From Ichthyophis bannanicus (Eukaryota > Chordata > Amphibia > Gymnophiona > Ichthyophiidae), in assembly GCA_033557465.1 (NCBI GenBank), contig CM066039.1, positions 400,043,440-400,107,439 on the forward strand: a DNA stretch of 64,000 nt, written 5' to 3'. This document shows positions 31,332 through 41,078 of this stretch, one piece after another. Below the pieces are notes generated by a model, which was not told the origin of the DNA, made no database searches, and saw only the letters and a program-made list of their open reading frames with translations. Made by a program: the position numbers and the translations under genes. The number at the start of each line of letters is the position of its first letter. Positions within the stretch are counted from its first letter, which is position 1.

Positions 31332-31495
31332 AGAACTGAGGAGAGTTGGTCAGGAAGGCGGGAAGGCAGCGCGCAAGCGCTGTGGGAGGCCCCAAAAGCT
31401 TCCTTTCTGGGAAGCTGGGGAGCTTTCCCGCGCAGGCTCCGTCGGTTCCGACGTACCCATATGTGAGGACTCATTCCTGCTTGTTCCTGGAGATA
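31332..31495. repeat. Right terminal repeat of DIRS 1
   Basis: Inverted relative to 25,896-26,092: it shares CTCCGTCGGTTCCGACGTACCC and the CATATGTGAGGACT...CCTGC end. It lacks the outermost bases found on the left end. Confidence 0.85.
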
Positions 31496-32501
31496 TAATA
31501 AATAAACAGTAGTGTGAAGCGAAGGTGTGCACAGAGAACCAGGTGACGGCCCGGCAGATGTCCAGTAAGGGCACGGAGCACAGGCTTGCCACCGAGGTCA
31601 CCATGACACACACATTGTGAGCAGACATATTGATGCTGCAGAGAGAGTCCTGCCTGTTGATAGGCAAAGGAAATGCAGTCGGCCACCCACCGTGAGAGAG
31701 TATACTTGGAGACTGCAACCCTCAGACAACTGAGGTCAAAAGAGACAAAGAGCTACGTTGAGCAGCGATGGAGGTGCATCCTCTGGATGTAGAAGGACAA
31801 TGCACGCTTGCAGTCCACTGTCTGCAGGGAGGCCTCCACCCTAGAAGAATGAGGCCTAGGAAAGAAGGTGGCAATAACACCACTTGACTCAAATGAAAGG
31901 CACAGAAATCTTAGCAAGAACTTCAGGTGAGTACTAAGGACAACCCTGTTCCTGTGGAACCTGGTGTAGGGCGCATGTGACACCAGCACCTGCAGCTCGC
32001 TCACATGCCTGGCCAAGGTGAGCGCCAGCAAACACACAGTCTCCCAAGAAAGGTACTTGAGATGACAGGTAGCCAGAGGTTCAAAGGGTGGAGCCATGAG
32101 CTTCCCTAACATTACTGGTGGTGGACCTTCATCCGCACACCAGCGCGAAAACCTGTGCTATTCAACAGCATACGCCCGACACATGGAGTCTTTGCGCGAG
32201 GCAAAGAGAACTTCTTCCACCAGCCTGGAGAGGCAGTGATGCACTATAGCTAGCCTCTCAGCATCCAGGCCGTCAGGGCCAGAGAATGGAGGTTGGGATG
32301 CAGTAGCGTCCTGTCCTCCTGAAAAAGCAGGTCCGGGGCATTCCCCAGCGGCAATGGGTCCCTCTGGGATAGCTGCAGAAGCAGGGGGAACCAGGGTTGC
32401 CTGAGCCACCTGGGCGCAATGATGACCAAGGCCACCTCCACTTGGATCATGAGGAAGGCCCGTGGCATCAGGGGCATGGGCAAGAACGCATACAGGAAGC
32501 C

Positions 32502-33446
32502 TGTGATAAGGAAGCTTATCATAGTTCAGGTAGAAATAATACAAGAGGTGAATTGGCTCTGAATAAGCAACCTGTGCTGGCTGGTAAAAGCACTAAAACA
32601 GAGTGTTTACCTAAAAGACTACCAGACCCAGAATGCACTGGTTTACAGGAAGCCTCTAGGAGAGCTGGAATAGGGAAACGTGTGCCTAATCAGAGAAGCA
32701 ATGATGTAATCCCTAATCGCCCATCTCCTAGGGCAGGGCGTGATTTAGAACACCTGGACTGTGCTAGGGTGGAGCGGCCATCGAGGCACTTTAAAACTAG
32801 AAGAAATTCTTCAGACAGACAGAAAGAGCAAGAAGAGCAACAGCAATGGTGGCAAAGACAGCAAGAGAAAGAGCAAGAGCAATGGTGGCAAAGACGGCAA
32901 GAGAAGGAGAGATGGAGCCTGAACAGAAGGAAGAACAGCAAGACGTCCAGGAGGTCTAAGAAAGGAGCCCAAGGCAGTACATATGCTGGGAGAGATTCCT
33001 GGGGCAAGCATTCTTCATTGGACTGGAAGAAACCAGAGGCTTGGAGATATACAGCCAGGAACCCTCGGACAGCACCTGTAAAGGAGACGGCTGCATCTAC
33101 AGAAAGAAGGAGCTCTAATACCTATTTAAGGAGGTATGGGAAAAGAGACCTAAAGTCCAGAGATTCTGACTGGAGAGCTGGGCACAGAAGCTTTGCTACC
33201 TACTGGCCAAAATACCCAGAGAGGAAACCTAATGACAACGTGATCTCAGGTATGAACTCTGATCTGTTCCCTAGCTTTGCACAAGGAAGACAGCAGGGAA
33301 ACAGTTTCTATCCTGGTAGAGATCAGTTAGAGAATTCCTCTAAGCCAGTGTATGAAAGTGATCCAATGATATTTCAAGAGCAAGGGGAAATATCAAATGA
33401 GAAAGTGGAATGCATGGATTGCTCTCTTTCTAGGCTGCTGTTCTAA
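32502..33446 (+). CDS. Intact U3-encoded protein of LTR C
   Basis: 314 codons open from the first LTR base to TAA at 33,444-33,446, in the same phase as in the other LTRs. No ATG stands at the LTR edge because the internal region is gone. The product is very rich in Arg, Gln, Lys and Ser, with a duplicated QQWWQR(Q/R)QEKE-type unit at about 32,830-32,910. It later has RKPNDNVISG and ends VECMDCSLSRLLF. There is no signal peptide or membrane segment and I recognise no domain. It is the best-preserved member of the family in the window. Confidence 0.65.
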   Translation, partial: CDKEAYHSSGRNNTRGELALNKQPVLAGKSTKTECLPKRLPDPECTGLQEASRRAGIGKRVPNQRSNDVIPNRPSPRAGRDLEHLDCARVERPSRHFKTRRNSSDRQKEQEEQQQWWQRQQEKEQEQWWQRRQEKERWSLNRRKNSKTSRRSKKGAQGSTYAGRDSWGKHSSLDWKKPEAWRYTARNPRTAPVKETAASTERRSSNTYLRRYGKRDLKSRDSDWRAGHRSFATYWPKYPERKPNDNVISGMNSDLFPSFAQGRQQGNSFYPGRDQLENSSKPVYESDPMIFQEQGEISNEKVECMDCSLSRLLF

Positions 33447-33900
33447 AGTAATCCTCAGTTAAGCATCAAACACCAAAAGGAACTGTACTGTTTTTTTTAA
33501 CTTCCCAGAAAAGTTTGAGAGAAAGCTTTGGGGAAAGTTGGAGCCACGTGGAGAGTGGGCCAGCAATGGTTTGCAGCTGGTTAAGCCCCTGTGATTAGAG
33601 CGAGGCACAAGTGCACGTGGGACTTTGAAAAGAAAACTTCTTCACTGTGTGAAAGGAAGAAAGTTGTTTTTTTGATAAAGAGAATTTTCCTTTTGGGTTT
33701 ATTTTTCATTCCAGCACTGCTAAGAAAGTTTATTAGCAGGGGCTAGAAGAAAGACCTTTTCTGTTCCATCAAGGTCTTTACTAAGTCGCTGCATAAGTAA
33801 TTCAGTTGCCTTATTTGTTTTGTTTCCTGAATACAATTCCTGAAGAAATTATCCTGTTGATGTTACCAAGCATATCTGTGCGAGGGAATAACACCCCATA

Positions 33901-33906
33901 AATAAA
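33901..33906 (+). promoter_or_regulatory. Poly(A) signal AATAAA in LTR C
   Basis: Lies in CCCCATAAATAAAATCTG, 455 bases after the U3 frame's stop. LTR B has the similar CTCCATAAATAAATTTCTG context. Confidence 0.7.
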
Positions 33907-35635
33907 ATCTGTTTTCTGCTTTACACTTGAGCAACTACAATTCTTTATTCTGGTTAAACGACTGATTTTGTGTGATTGAACTACAACACCCACAATCCTT
34001 TGCAAATCAAGTAAATTCCTGTCTTTGCCAAGATTGTGGAACTTTCACAACAATCACCCCCGTTTACAAGCCCCTGGACCAGGGGAGGAGAAAGGCATCC
34101 TCCACCTTCCAATTCTAGGCCAGCCTCGGAGAGCAGAAGTATGGCAGCTGCATGTTCTCTGGACTGGCAAAGAAGTCAATCTCCAGGGTCTCCCAGCACC
34201 GAAAATACTCTTCCAGCACGATCGGTTTCAGTCTCCACTCGTGGAGCTGGAGGACAGTCGGCCAGCACGTTGTCCTGGTATGGCAAGTACAACACTCTGA
34301 GGGAGATGTTCTTCCCTGTCACAAAGTTCCAGAGGCGCACCATCTCCCAGCAGAGGTGATATAAACCCATGCCCCCCTATTTGTTGATGTAGTACATCAC
34401 CATCTGGTTGTCCCTCTGGACCTGAACCACCTGCCCTTCCAGATAATCCTGGAAGACCAACAGGGCATGATAGACTGCTTGGAGTTCCAGCTGGTTGATC
34501 TGTGAGGCACTCTCCCCTGGTGACCATGGGCTCTGCGACTGCAGGTGACTGCAGTGGGTCCCCTGGAAGGGCAGGCCGGCTCTGAGGTTGAGGGGGTCCT
34601 GCCACTAGGTGAGGGATGTCGCCAGGACAGGCGTGACCAGGATGCAGTCCTCTAGATGGCTGGAAGCTTGTGTCCACCTGGCGGGCAAACGAGGTGACAT
34701 GGATAGTGGATGTCATGTGCCCAAGAGGTGGAGCATCTGTCTGGTTGTCACCACTGAGCCGCCTTGTACAGTTTGGGCCAGGGCGGATAGGCGCTGCTCC
34801 CGATCAAGAAGCAGGAAGACCCTTGCTTGAGTGCAATCCAGTAGGACACTGTTGAATTCCAAGCGCTGGGTGGGCTGTAGGTGAGACTTTGAGAAGTTCA
34901 CCGCAAAGCCCAGATGCTGGAGCAGTCCTATGGTGCGCTGCACTGCGTTGCATACTTCCCCCTGTGTGCTGGCTTGTATGAGCCAGCTGGCCAGGTAGGG
35001 GTAGACGAACAACCCCAGGAGCCAGAGGCGAGAAGCCACGACTGCCAGGCATTTGGTGAATACCCTGGGAACTGAGGTGAGGCTGAAGGAGAGTACCCTG
35101 TACTGATAATGCCGCCCACAGACAATGAATTAGAGGTACTGACAGTGCCTTGGATGGATCAGGATGTAGGTATAGGCATCTTTGAGATCCAAGGAGCATA
35201 GCCAATCTCCATGGTAGGAGGTAAGGCAGCAAGGTTCCAAGGGATACCATTTTGAACTTTTCCTTGACCAGGAAGTGGCTGGGGTCCCATATATCCAGGA
35301 TAGGCCAGAAGCCCCTGGTCTTCTTGGGGACAAGGAAGTAGCGGAAGTAGAATCCCTGTCCTGGAGAGGTTGAGGGATGGGCTCCACTGCTTGATCCTCG
35401 AGCAAAATCCTCGAGCTCCTTTTGCAGAAGCTCCCTGTACAAGGAGTCCATGGGCAATTCCCCTGGGAAGAAGGGAGGAAGCAGCTAGGCAAAGTGGAGG
35501 AGATAACCTTCCCTGACCACCTGCAACACGCAGGTGTCTGTGGTGATACCTGGCCACTAGTGTGCAATGCAGATCACCGTCCTCCCTTGAGCTCTGCCTC
35601 ATGGGGGTTGGGAGGCTATGCCTAAGGAGCAAAAG

Positions 35636-37490
35636 CTCCCCCCAGGCTGCGGTTCGAACGCTGTTTGGGGTTTGGGGACCTTTGGCTTATGGGGGCCATG
35701 CTCTTGGCCCTTGGCCTGCTGCCCCTGTGGGGAAGCATGATAGGCCTGAAACTTGGGAAAGTTTCCATAAGCCTTTTGGTCTTCGAGTGGAAGGGCTTTT
35801 TCTCCAAAGTCTTCCTATGGGAAGATTCAGACACTTTCTTGGACAGCCGGTTCTGGTTGCTTCTCCAGCTCGTCCGCCTTCTCAGTCATGGGGCTTGCCA
35901 AAGAGATTCTCCCCCTGGCAAGACATCAACTAACTTGTCCTGAACCCACTGCTCAGAGTTGGAGGACTGTAACCAGGCAAGGCATCGGGCACTAATGCCC
36001 ACCGCAGCTACCCAAGTCACTGACTCAATGCCTTCGAAGGCTGCCTGAGTTTGAAACTTGAAGCACTCCTTGACTGATGACAACAGGGTCCTGAAGCACT
36101 CAAGAGGTTCACCTGCTAACCCAGCTGAGAACGCAGTGAGCTCCTTCACCAGGTCTCTGAGATACATGCACTTGTACAGATGGCATGCCTGGATCCGGGC
36201 TGTGAGCATGGAGCTCTGGAAACACTTCTGGCAAAAAGCATCCATGGTGCTTGTCTCCCTGCCAGGAGGCACCAAGGAGTGTACCTTCTGGCTCTTAATT
36301 CAATGCATAGTCAATTCCACAACCATGGAGTTATGTGGCAGTTGTGTTTTCTGGAAGTTGGGTATCCAGCTGATTCAATACTGCGAATTGAGTCGACGGT
36401 TCACAATTGGCACCATCACCAGGGTTTCCCACATACTGAACAGCAGCCGTTCAAGGATGAGGGGCATGGGCACTGTCAGTGCCTCCCGAGGAGGAACCTC
36501 GTACTGGAGTACCTAGGACATCTCCTGGACAAACTCCAGGAAAGTCAGTCCTCTGGAGGTGACCGCTGCTGATGGAGTGGCGGAGATGGGTCGGAAACAA
36601 TGTCCCGGTGGAGGATGGTGTTGGGAGACTCCTCATCTATCTCCCAGGCCACCTTGAAGCCAGAGGAGTCAGCTAGCGCTCCACAGTCATCGGAACAATT
36701 CAGCGTCGACGACACCTGGTGTCGGGGCTCTGGCACAGCCACGCTCAATGCAGTGCCGGTCCTCAACTCGGACGATGACTGAGTTGACAGCAAGCAGGCC
36801 AGCCTCTCAAGGATGGGAGGATGCGCCGTCACAGGCACCGAAGACCTGGAGTGACCAGGAGTCGGGCCCTGCTGAGTCTCAATGAACACTGCAAAGCTGT
36901 GCTTCATGGTTAGCATCCTGGCCTCAATGCCCAATAGTTCCACCAAGGCGGGTGCTATCTTCGAGGACACAGAGGCCAGTGTCAGGTCGCTGATAGGGGA
37001 GTCTCGGATGGTAATGGCGTTGGGTGAACCAACTCGATCACCTGACTCTGTTGATGATGCGTCCCTCCGGGGTTGCTTAGAGAGGCTCTCCCGGCCCTTA
37101 TCAATGGCGTCGAGTCAAGGGCTCCGCGTCCGGGTCCCAAAGGTCTTCTCCCCGGGCCGGGTGTCAAACCATGACTTCGGCTTTGATGAAGCCTTCGACA
37201 CCCAGGGAAGGTATTCAGAGGATGACTCCGATGCACGCAAGTTCCACGGCTCCGACCGAGTCTGGGAGCAGCCCCAAGTTGCCCGATGCCGGCATCGAAG
37301 GCAGAGATTCCGCCCCCGATGCCGATCCTGAGGTAGACTTGCCAAACAGCTCTCCCTGTCGCTTTTCATGCTCCTTACAGATCTCAGCAGACATCAAAAG
37401 GCAAAGCGGGCAGGAAGACACGTCGTGGTCCGCCCAGAGGCATTTTATGCAGGTACTGGGACGATCTGTGCACGTCATAGTTCATTTGCA
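35636..37490 (-). pseudogene. DIRS 2 gag-like remnant
   Basis: Cys cluster (TCTDRPSTCIKCLWADHDVSSCPLC) at about 37,478-37,405, then low-complexity Ser/Pro/Arg sequence. A conserved helical part reads GRETSTMDAFCQKCFQSSMLTARIQ near 36,260-36,190 and FKFQTQAAFEGI near 36,060-36,020. Broken by several shifts. Colinear with DIRS 1 gag. Confidence 0.7.
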
Positions 37491-37695
37491 CTTGCCACAC
37501 TGCTTAAATCTGCTGATCGAAGATATAGCAGGAAAAAAGAGCCCTGCGAGGTTAAACTCAGAGATCTCGACCAGTTAGGCTGCAAGCAAAAAACTCATGG
37601 GCCAAACAATAAAAGAACAGAGAAAAATTACCAAGAAATGGTGGAAAAAATCCACTTTAACTGGGGTGGACAGACAGCATGTCTGCAGGGCTCCG

Positions 37696-37867
37696 CTGAA
37701 AAAAGAAGACTGAGGTAAGATGGCACCTTTGGGTGGGAAGGTGACTGTGCATGTGCAGTGCAGGTCCCAAAGGCTTTCTTTGAAAGCTGGGAATTAGATC
37801 CGCGCAGGCTCCATTGGCGCCGACATCACCCATATGTGAAGACTGACTTCCTGCTTGTTCCCAGAGA
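37696..37867. repeat. Right terminal repeat of DIRS 2
   Basis: Shares GCGCAGGCTCC, CCCATATGTGA and CTTCCTGCTTGTTCCCAGAGA with other DIRS right ends. It stops exactly where CR1 ORF1 sequence resumes. Confidence 0.8.
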
Positions 37868-38469
37868 AAGGAGAGCATTGCCTTGGTGTTTGCAGGAAGT
37901 AATCCTGTAGCTAGGACCTGTCCGCCAGGTGATATTAAACCCTCTCGCACAGAGGTGGCCTCTCAAGGGACATGTGCCCATGAGAGAAGGGTTAGAACGG
38001 AGATTATACTTGGTGATTCAATCATAAGGCATGTAGATAGCTGGGTGGCTGGTGCACATGAGGATTGCCTGGTAACATGTCCGCCTGCTGGAAAGGTAGC
38101 CGACCTCACGCGTCACCTAGAGAAGGTTTTAGATAGTGCTGGGGAGGAGTTTCCTGTCTTGATACATGTTGCTACTAATGACAGAGCAAAGTGGAAGGGA
38201 GGATTTGGAGACCTAATTTAGGCTTTTAAGTAGGAAATTGAAATCCAGAACCTCTAGGTTAGCATTCTCCGAAATGCTTCCCGCTCCATGCACAGGACCC
38301 AAAAGGCAGGAAGAGCTCTGGAGTCTCAATGTGTGGATGACACGATGGTGCAAGGAAGAGGGTTTTGGCTTTGTTAGGAACTGGGCAACATTCTGGGGAA
38401 GGGAGGGGCTTTCAGGGGCAGCCCAAGGGGGGTGCGGGGCCATGCGCGGAGACTCGGTGCGGGTCCTCA

Positions 38470-38510
38470 TTTGCATAAGGGGCCTCATTTGCATAAACAT
38501 TTGCATAATG
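38470..38510. promoter_or_regulatory. Three ATTTGCAT octamers in a row
   Basis: ATTTGCATAA occurs three times within about 45 bases. ATTTGCAT is the reverse complement of the POU-family octamer ATGCAAAT. Function here is speculative. Confidence 0.45.
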
Positions 38511-39419
38511 TTACCATACACTAACTTTTAGTAGACATGTCTCTTAATGAATGTATGGATAAGGAAAGACTAAAAGATTTCTACATTACTATAATCCAGT
38601 GCCAACTGCCAGGCACATTAGGAACTACTACAAACGCTGCCCATTTAGAACCCATAGCACACCCACCGTATCATAACAGCACTACCAGGACTCAAAGCAC
38701 CAAACCCTACCTATCAAAAGGCAACAATGCAAATATTAAACCAATACATTTCAGAGAATAACAATGCATGACCTACTGGGGAAAGAGAACAAGTGGCAAT
38801 GTCAAATAGGAATTACATAAACAGAATATCTCAGCTCAGTTACACATGCAGAACATAGACTATCACCAAACAAGAAATCACAATTTAGAAACAGGAAGGC
38901 AATAATTAAACCTGGGAACCCCAAAAGCCAAACTTGGAATGTACAACAACACTGTAGAAATAAAACTATAAATTAATTTCCTCTTGTACTAAACAAAGCG
39001 CAGACGTTAATGATGCACATTTCCCAAAGCTGACATATTCCAGTTAATAAATTCAAAATAAAGAGATATCTTTCTAACTTTTGTGTATTTTTTTTCAGTT
39101 GCAATTGCTCCAGCCACTTTCTTCTGATTTCTTCGTGTCTTCTGCTAACTCTCCATCGTCTGCTGTCCATTTGTCCTTTCTTCTCTCATAGTTTTTTTCC
39201 ATTCTTTCTCTCTACATCTGCTTTAACATACTAATCTTTCTCCTTTTGCTCTTTCCTCATTCCTGTTTCATCCACTCAAATTTTACCCCTCCATCCTCAA
39301 TCCCCACTTACTCTCCCAATACCTGGCCAATTGTAGATTTTTCATCCCTCCCACACAAAATATTTTTCCCCTCTCCATTTCACTCTCCCAGCCCCATCCC
39401 TTTCTAATCCTCCCCCAAT

Positions 39420-40335
39420 ATCAGCTCCCTTCTAGTTCCAGCCTCACCTAGCATCCACTCCCTTCTAGTCCCTGAATCAGCCCATTACCAGTCCTAGCCC
39501 CCCATCAGCCCATTTCCAGTCCTAGCTCCCCCATCCATTTCCAGTCCTATCCGAGTCCCTCCATCAGCTCATTTCCAATCCCAGCCCCCCATCAGCCCAT
39601 TTCTAGTCATTTCTTAGCCCCACCATCAGCCCATGTCAAACCCTAGCTCCCCTCCACTCAGCCCAATTCCAATCCAAGCCCCCCATGAGCCTACTTCCAG
39701 TTCTAGCCCCTCCATGAGTCAATTTCAATCCAAGCTCCCCCAACAGCCCATTTCCAGTCCTATCCTAGCTGCTCCATCAGCCCATTTCCTGTCCTAGCTC
39801 CCCCTCCCACTCAGCCCATTTCCAGTCCTAGCTCCCTCCCAGCCCGTTTCCATTCCAAGCCCCCCTCCCCATCAGCTATTTGCAGTTCAAGCCCCCCCTT
39901 CCACTCAGCCCATTTCTATTCCAAGTCCTTGTCCCCATCAGTTATTTTCAGTTCAAGCCTCCCCTTCCACTCAGCCCATTTCAAGTCCTAGCAACCACCC
40001 AACCCATTACCAGTCCTAGCCCCCATCAACCCACTTCCAGTCCTAACCCCCATCACCCCATTTCCAGTCTTAGCCCCCCCACAGCCCATTACCAGTCCTA
40101 AGCCCCCCATCAGCCCACAGCCCATTACCAGTCCTAACCCCATCAGCCCACCTCAAGTTCTAACCCCTCACCATCAGCCCATTTCCTGTCCTAGCCCCCC
40201 CATAGCCCATTACCAGTCCTAACCCCCCATAGCCCACTATCAGTCCTAACCCCACATCACCCCATTTCCAGACAGCCCCCATAGCCCATTACCAGTCCTA
40301 ACCCCCCCATCAGCCCACAGCCCATTACCAGTCCA
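39420..40335. repeat. Minisatellite, about 27-29 bp unit
   Basis: Many degenerate copies of a CATCAGCCCATTTCCAGTCC-type unit with a C-rich spacer of varying length, ending in poly-C. The proline-rich frame it creates is a consequence of the repeat. Confidence 0.88.
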
Positions 40336-40522
40336 AACCCCCCCCCCCCCTCAGCCCAGGGAAAATTAAATATAAAAATAAAAAAGCTGACTGCTGCCGC
40401 CGGGGCATAATCGCGTGTCCCGGGGGCCCCCCCCCCCCCCCCCGGCCCGGCTGAGCCCTCCCTACCTGGCTGAGCCTCTCCGCGACCACTTTAAGATCTG
40501 CGAAGGGAGAACGTCTCCCTCG

Positions 40523-40590
40523 CGGCTCTGTTAAGCCCGCAGGAGATGATGGGAAATTTCCCATCTGCCCCTGCAGGCTTAACAGAGCCG
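40523..40590. repeat. Near-perfect 68-nt hairpin
   Basis: CGGCTCTGTTAAGCCCGCAGG at 40,523 pairs with the sequence ending at 40,590, and the centre GATGGGAAATTTCCCATC (40,548-40,565) is itself palindromic. Part of the right arm is repeated once more at 40,591-40,620. Confidence 0.85.
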
Positions 40591-40618
40591 AATTTCCCAT
40601 CAGCCCCTGTGGGCTTAA

Positions 40619-41078
40619 CAGGATGGAGTCGGTGCAGAGGGTGGCTACTAAAATGATTAATGGTCTTCATTATAAAGCATATGAGGACAGACTGAAGGAT
40701 CTTAATATGTACACCTTAGAGGAAAGGTGGGATAGAGGTGATATGATTGAAATGTTTAAATACCTCCGTGGCATAAATGTTCAGGGAGAGAACCTCTTTC
40801 AATTGAAGCTACGAGGGGACATGGGATGAGGGTGAAGGGAAAAAGATTCAGGAGTGATATGCGGAAATATTTCCTTACGGAAAGAGTATTGGATCCGTGG
40901 AATAGTCTCCCAGTGGAGGTGGTAGAGATGAGGACAGTAACTGAATTCAAAAAAGCATGGGACAAACACAGAGGATCTCTAAAGGTAAAAAGGGGATTGT
41001 TGTAGTTGTTGATATGGAAGGACAGACTAGATAGGCCATGTGGTCTTTTTCTGTCATCATATTTCTATGTTTTTATGT
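40619..41078 (+). pseudogene. CR1-B LINE 3' fragment
   Basis: Encodes MESVQRVATKMI, AYEDRLKDLNMYTLEERWDRG and then, shifted, the end of ORF2. The 3' tail ends CATATTTCTATGTTTTTATG. It is very similar to the antisense CR1-B at 45,088. Confidence 0.85.

Larger units (their letters stand above)
25896..31495 (-). mobile_element. DIRS element 1, structurally complete
   Basis: A DIRS retrotransposon encoding gag, RT-RNase H plus a C-terminal domain, and a tyrosine recombinase, bounded by inverted terminal repeats (about 25,896-26,092 and 31,332-31,495). An internal complementary region at 26,162-26,258 matches both outer ends. It lies in the AAAT repeat of an L2-like LINE with no obvious target duplication, as expected for integration by recombination. 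Only a few frameshifts are seen. Confidence 0.9.
25004..32130 (-). pseudogene. DIRS 2 tyrosine recombinase, split
   Basis: The N-terminal part (32,130-31,510) has LARHVSELQ, where the first catalytic Arg appears replaced by His; HNVCVMVT, where HxxR has Cys for Arg; and SVHTFASHYCL with the Tyr. The C-terminal tail SRRDSAFGQAILLHLF (25,063-25,004) lies about 6.4 kb away because an L2-like LINE and DIRS 1 are inserted between. Two lost catalytic Arg residues imply an inactive enzyme. Confidence 0.75.
32502..34068 (+). mobile_element. Solo LTR C of the U3-ORF family
   Basis: Starts TGTGATAAGGAAGCTTATCA and ends CCGTTTACA. A 4-bp duplication, AGCC, lies at 32,498-32,501 and 34,069-34,072, splitting the post-RNase H region of DIRS 2. 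The length is 1,567 bp, close to the 1,495-bp LTRs of the full element. No internal region is present, so this is a recombination product. Confidence 0.9.
32160..35460 (-). pseudogene. DIRS 2 RT-RNase H remnants
   Basis: RT with PKKTRGFWPILDIW, KEKFKMVSLGTLLPYL and SQRCLYLHP spans about 35,400-35,150 in shifting frames, and TLLQPHLSSQGIHQMPG follows. RNase H and post-RNase H remnants continue to 34,069. Solo LTR C then interrupts and the end (FLYAFLPMPLMP, IAPRWLRQPWFPLL) is at 32,501-32,250. Many frameshifts and stops; dead. Confidence 0.75.
24536..37867 (-). mobile_element. DIRS element 2, old and interrupted
   Basis: Inserted in CR1-A copy 2 ORF1 between GGTCACGTGA and AGGAGAGCAT. The left terminal and complementary region (24,536-about 24,990) starts AGCGTAGTTACTCACCTGTAACAGG; the right terminal repeat (37,696-37,867) ends CTTCCTGCTTGTTCCCAGAGA. 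Reading leftward it has gag (37,490-35,636), RT-RNase H (35,460-34,069 and 32,501-32,160) and a tyrosine recombinase (32,130-31,510 and 25,063-25,004). Passengers are an L2-like LINE, DIRS element 1 and solo LTR C. Confidence 0.82.
20993..38412 (+). mobile_element. CR1-A LINE copy 2, heavily interrupted
   Basis: CR1 leader pieces at about 21,061-21,310 and 22,091-22,224, then ORF1 pieces at 22,225-22,418, 24,448-24,535 and 37,868-38,412. The insertions between them are a CR1-C LINE, a solo LTR and a DIRS element with its own passengers. Each junction is located by colinear comparison with copy 1. ORF2 is not found after 38,412, where unrelated sequence begins. The short piece at 20,993-21,060 resembles a CR1 C-terminal region and may be a separate fragment. 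Confidence 0.75.
22225..38412 (+). pseudogene. CR1-A copy 2 ORF1 in three pieces
   Basis: The same protein as at 8,913-9,833. Piece 1 (22,225-22,418) has the first CxxC and a frameshift at the second. Piece 2 (24,448-24,535) follows the solo LTR. Piece 3 (37,868-38,412) follows the DIRS element. Piece 3 keeps GDSIIRH with the catalytic Ser, has VATND instead of VGTND, carries a stop near 38,218, and is cut off at 38,412 before the DxxH pair. Confidence 0.8.
38413..40618. other. Unassigned 2.2-kb segment with minisatellite
   Basis: Begins CAGGGGCAGCCCAAGG at the point where CR1 ORF1 breaks off and ends at the next CR1 fragment. It holds an octamer cluster, about 650 bases of unassigned AT-rich sequence (38,520-39,180), pyrimidine-rich sequence, a minisatellite, poly-C runs and a strong hairpin. 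No coding region is supported. The CAGGGGC start resembles hAT termini, but matching ends are not convincing. Confidence 0.5.

Noticed and set aside
32397..32501. N-terminal extension of the 349-codon frame into sequence before LTR C
   Set aside because: This part is DIRS 2 sequence read antisense; the LTR begins at 32,502 with a target duplication, so the junction is fortuitous.
39420..40335. Regular spaced repeats that might suggest a CRISPR array
   Set aside because: Units are degenerate, contiguous and C-rich with no unique spacers, in a vertebrate-type repeat landscape; it is a minisatellite.
38413..40618. hAT transposon call
   Set aside because: Only 7-9 terminal bases agree and the candidate 8-bp flanks match at 6 positions, so it is left unassigned.
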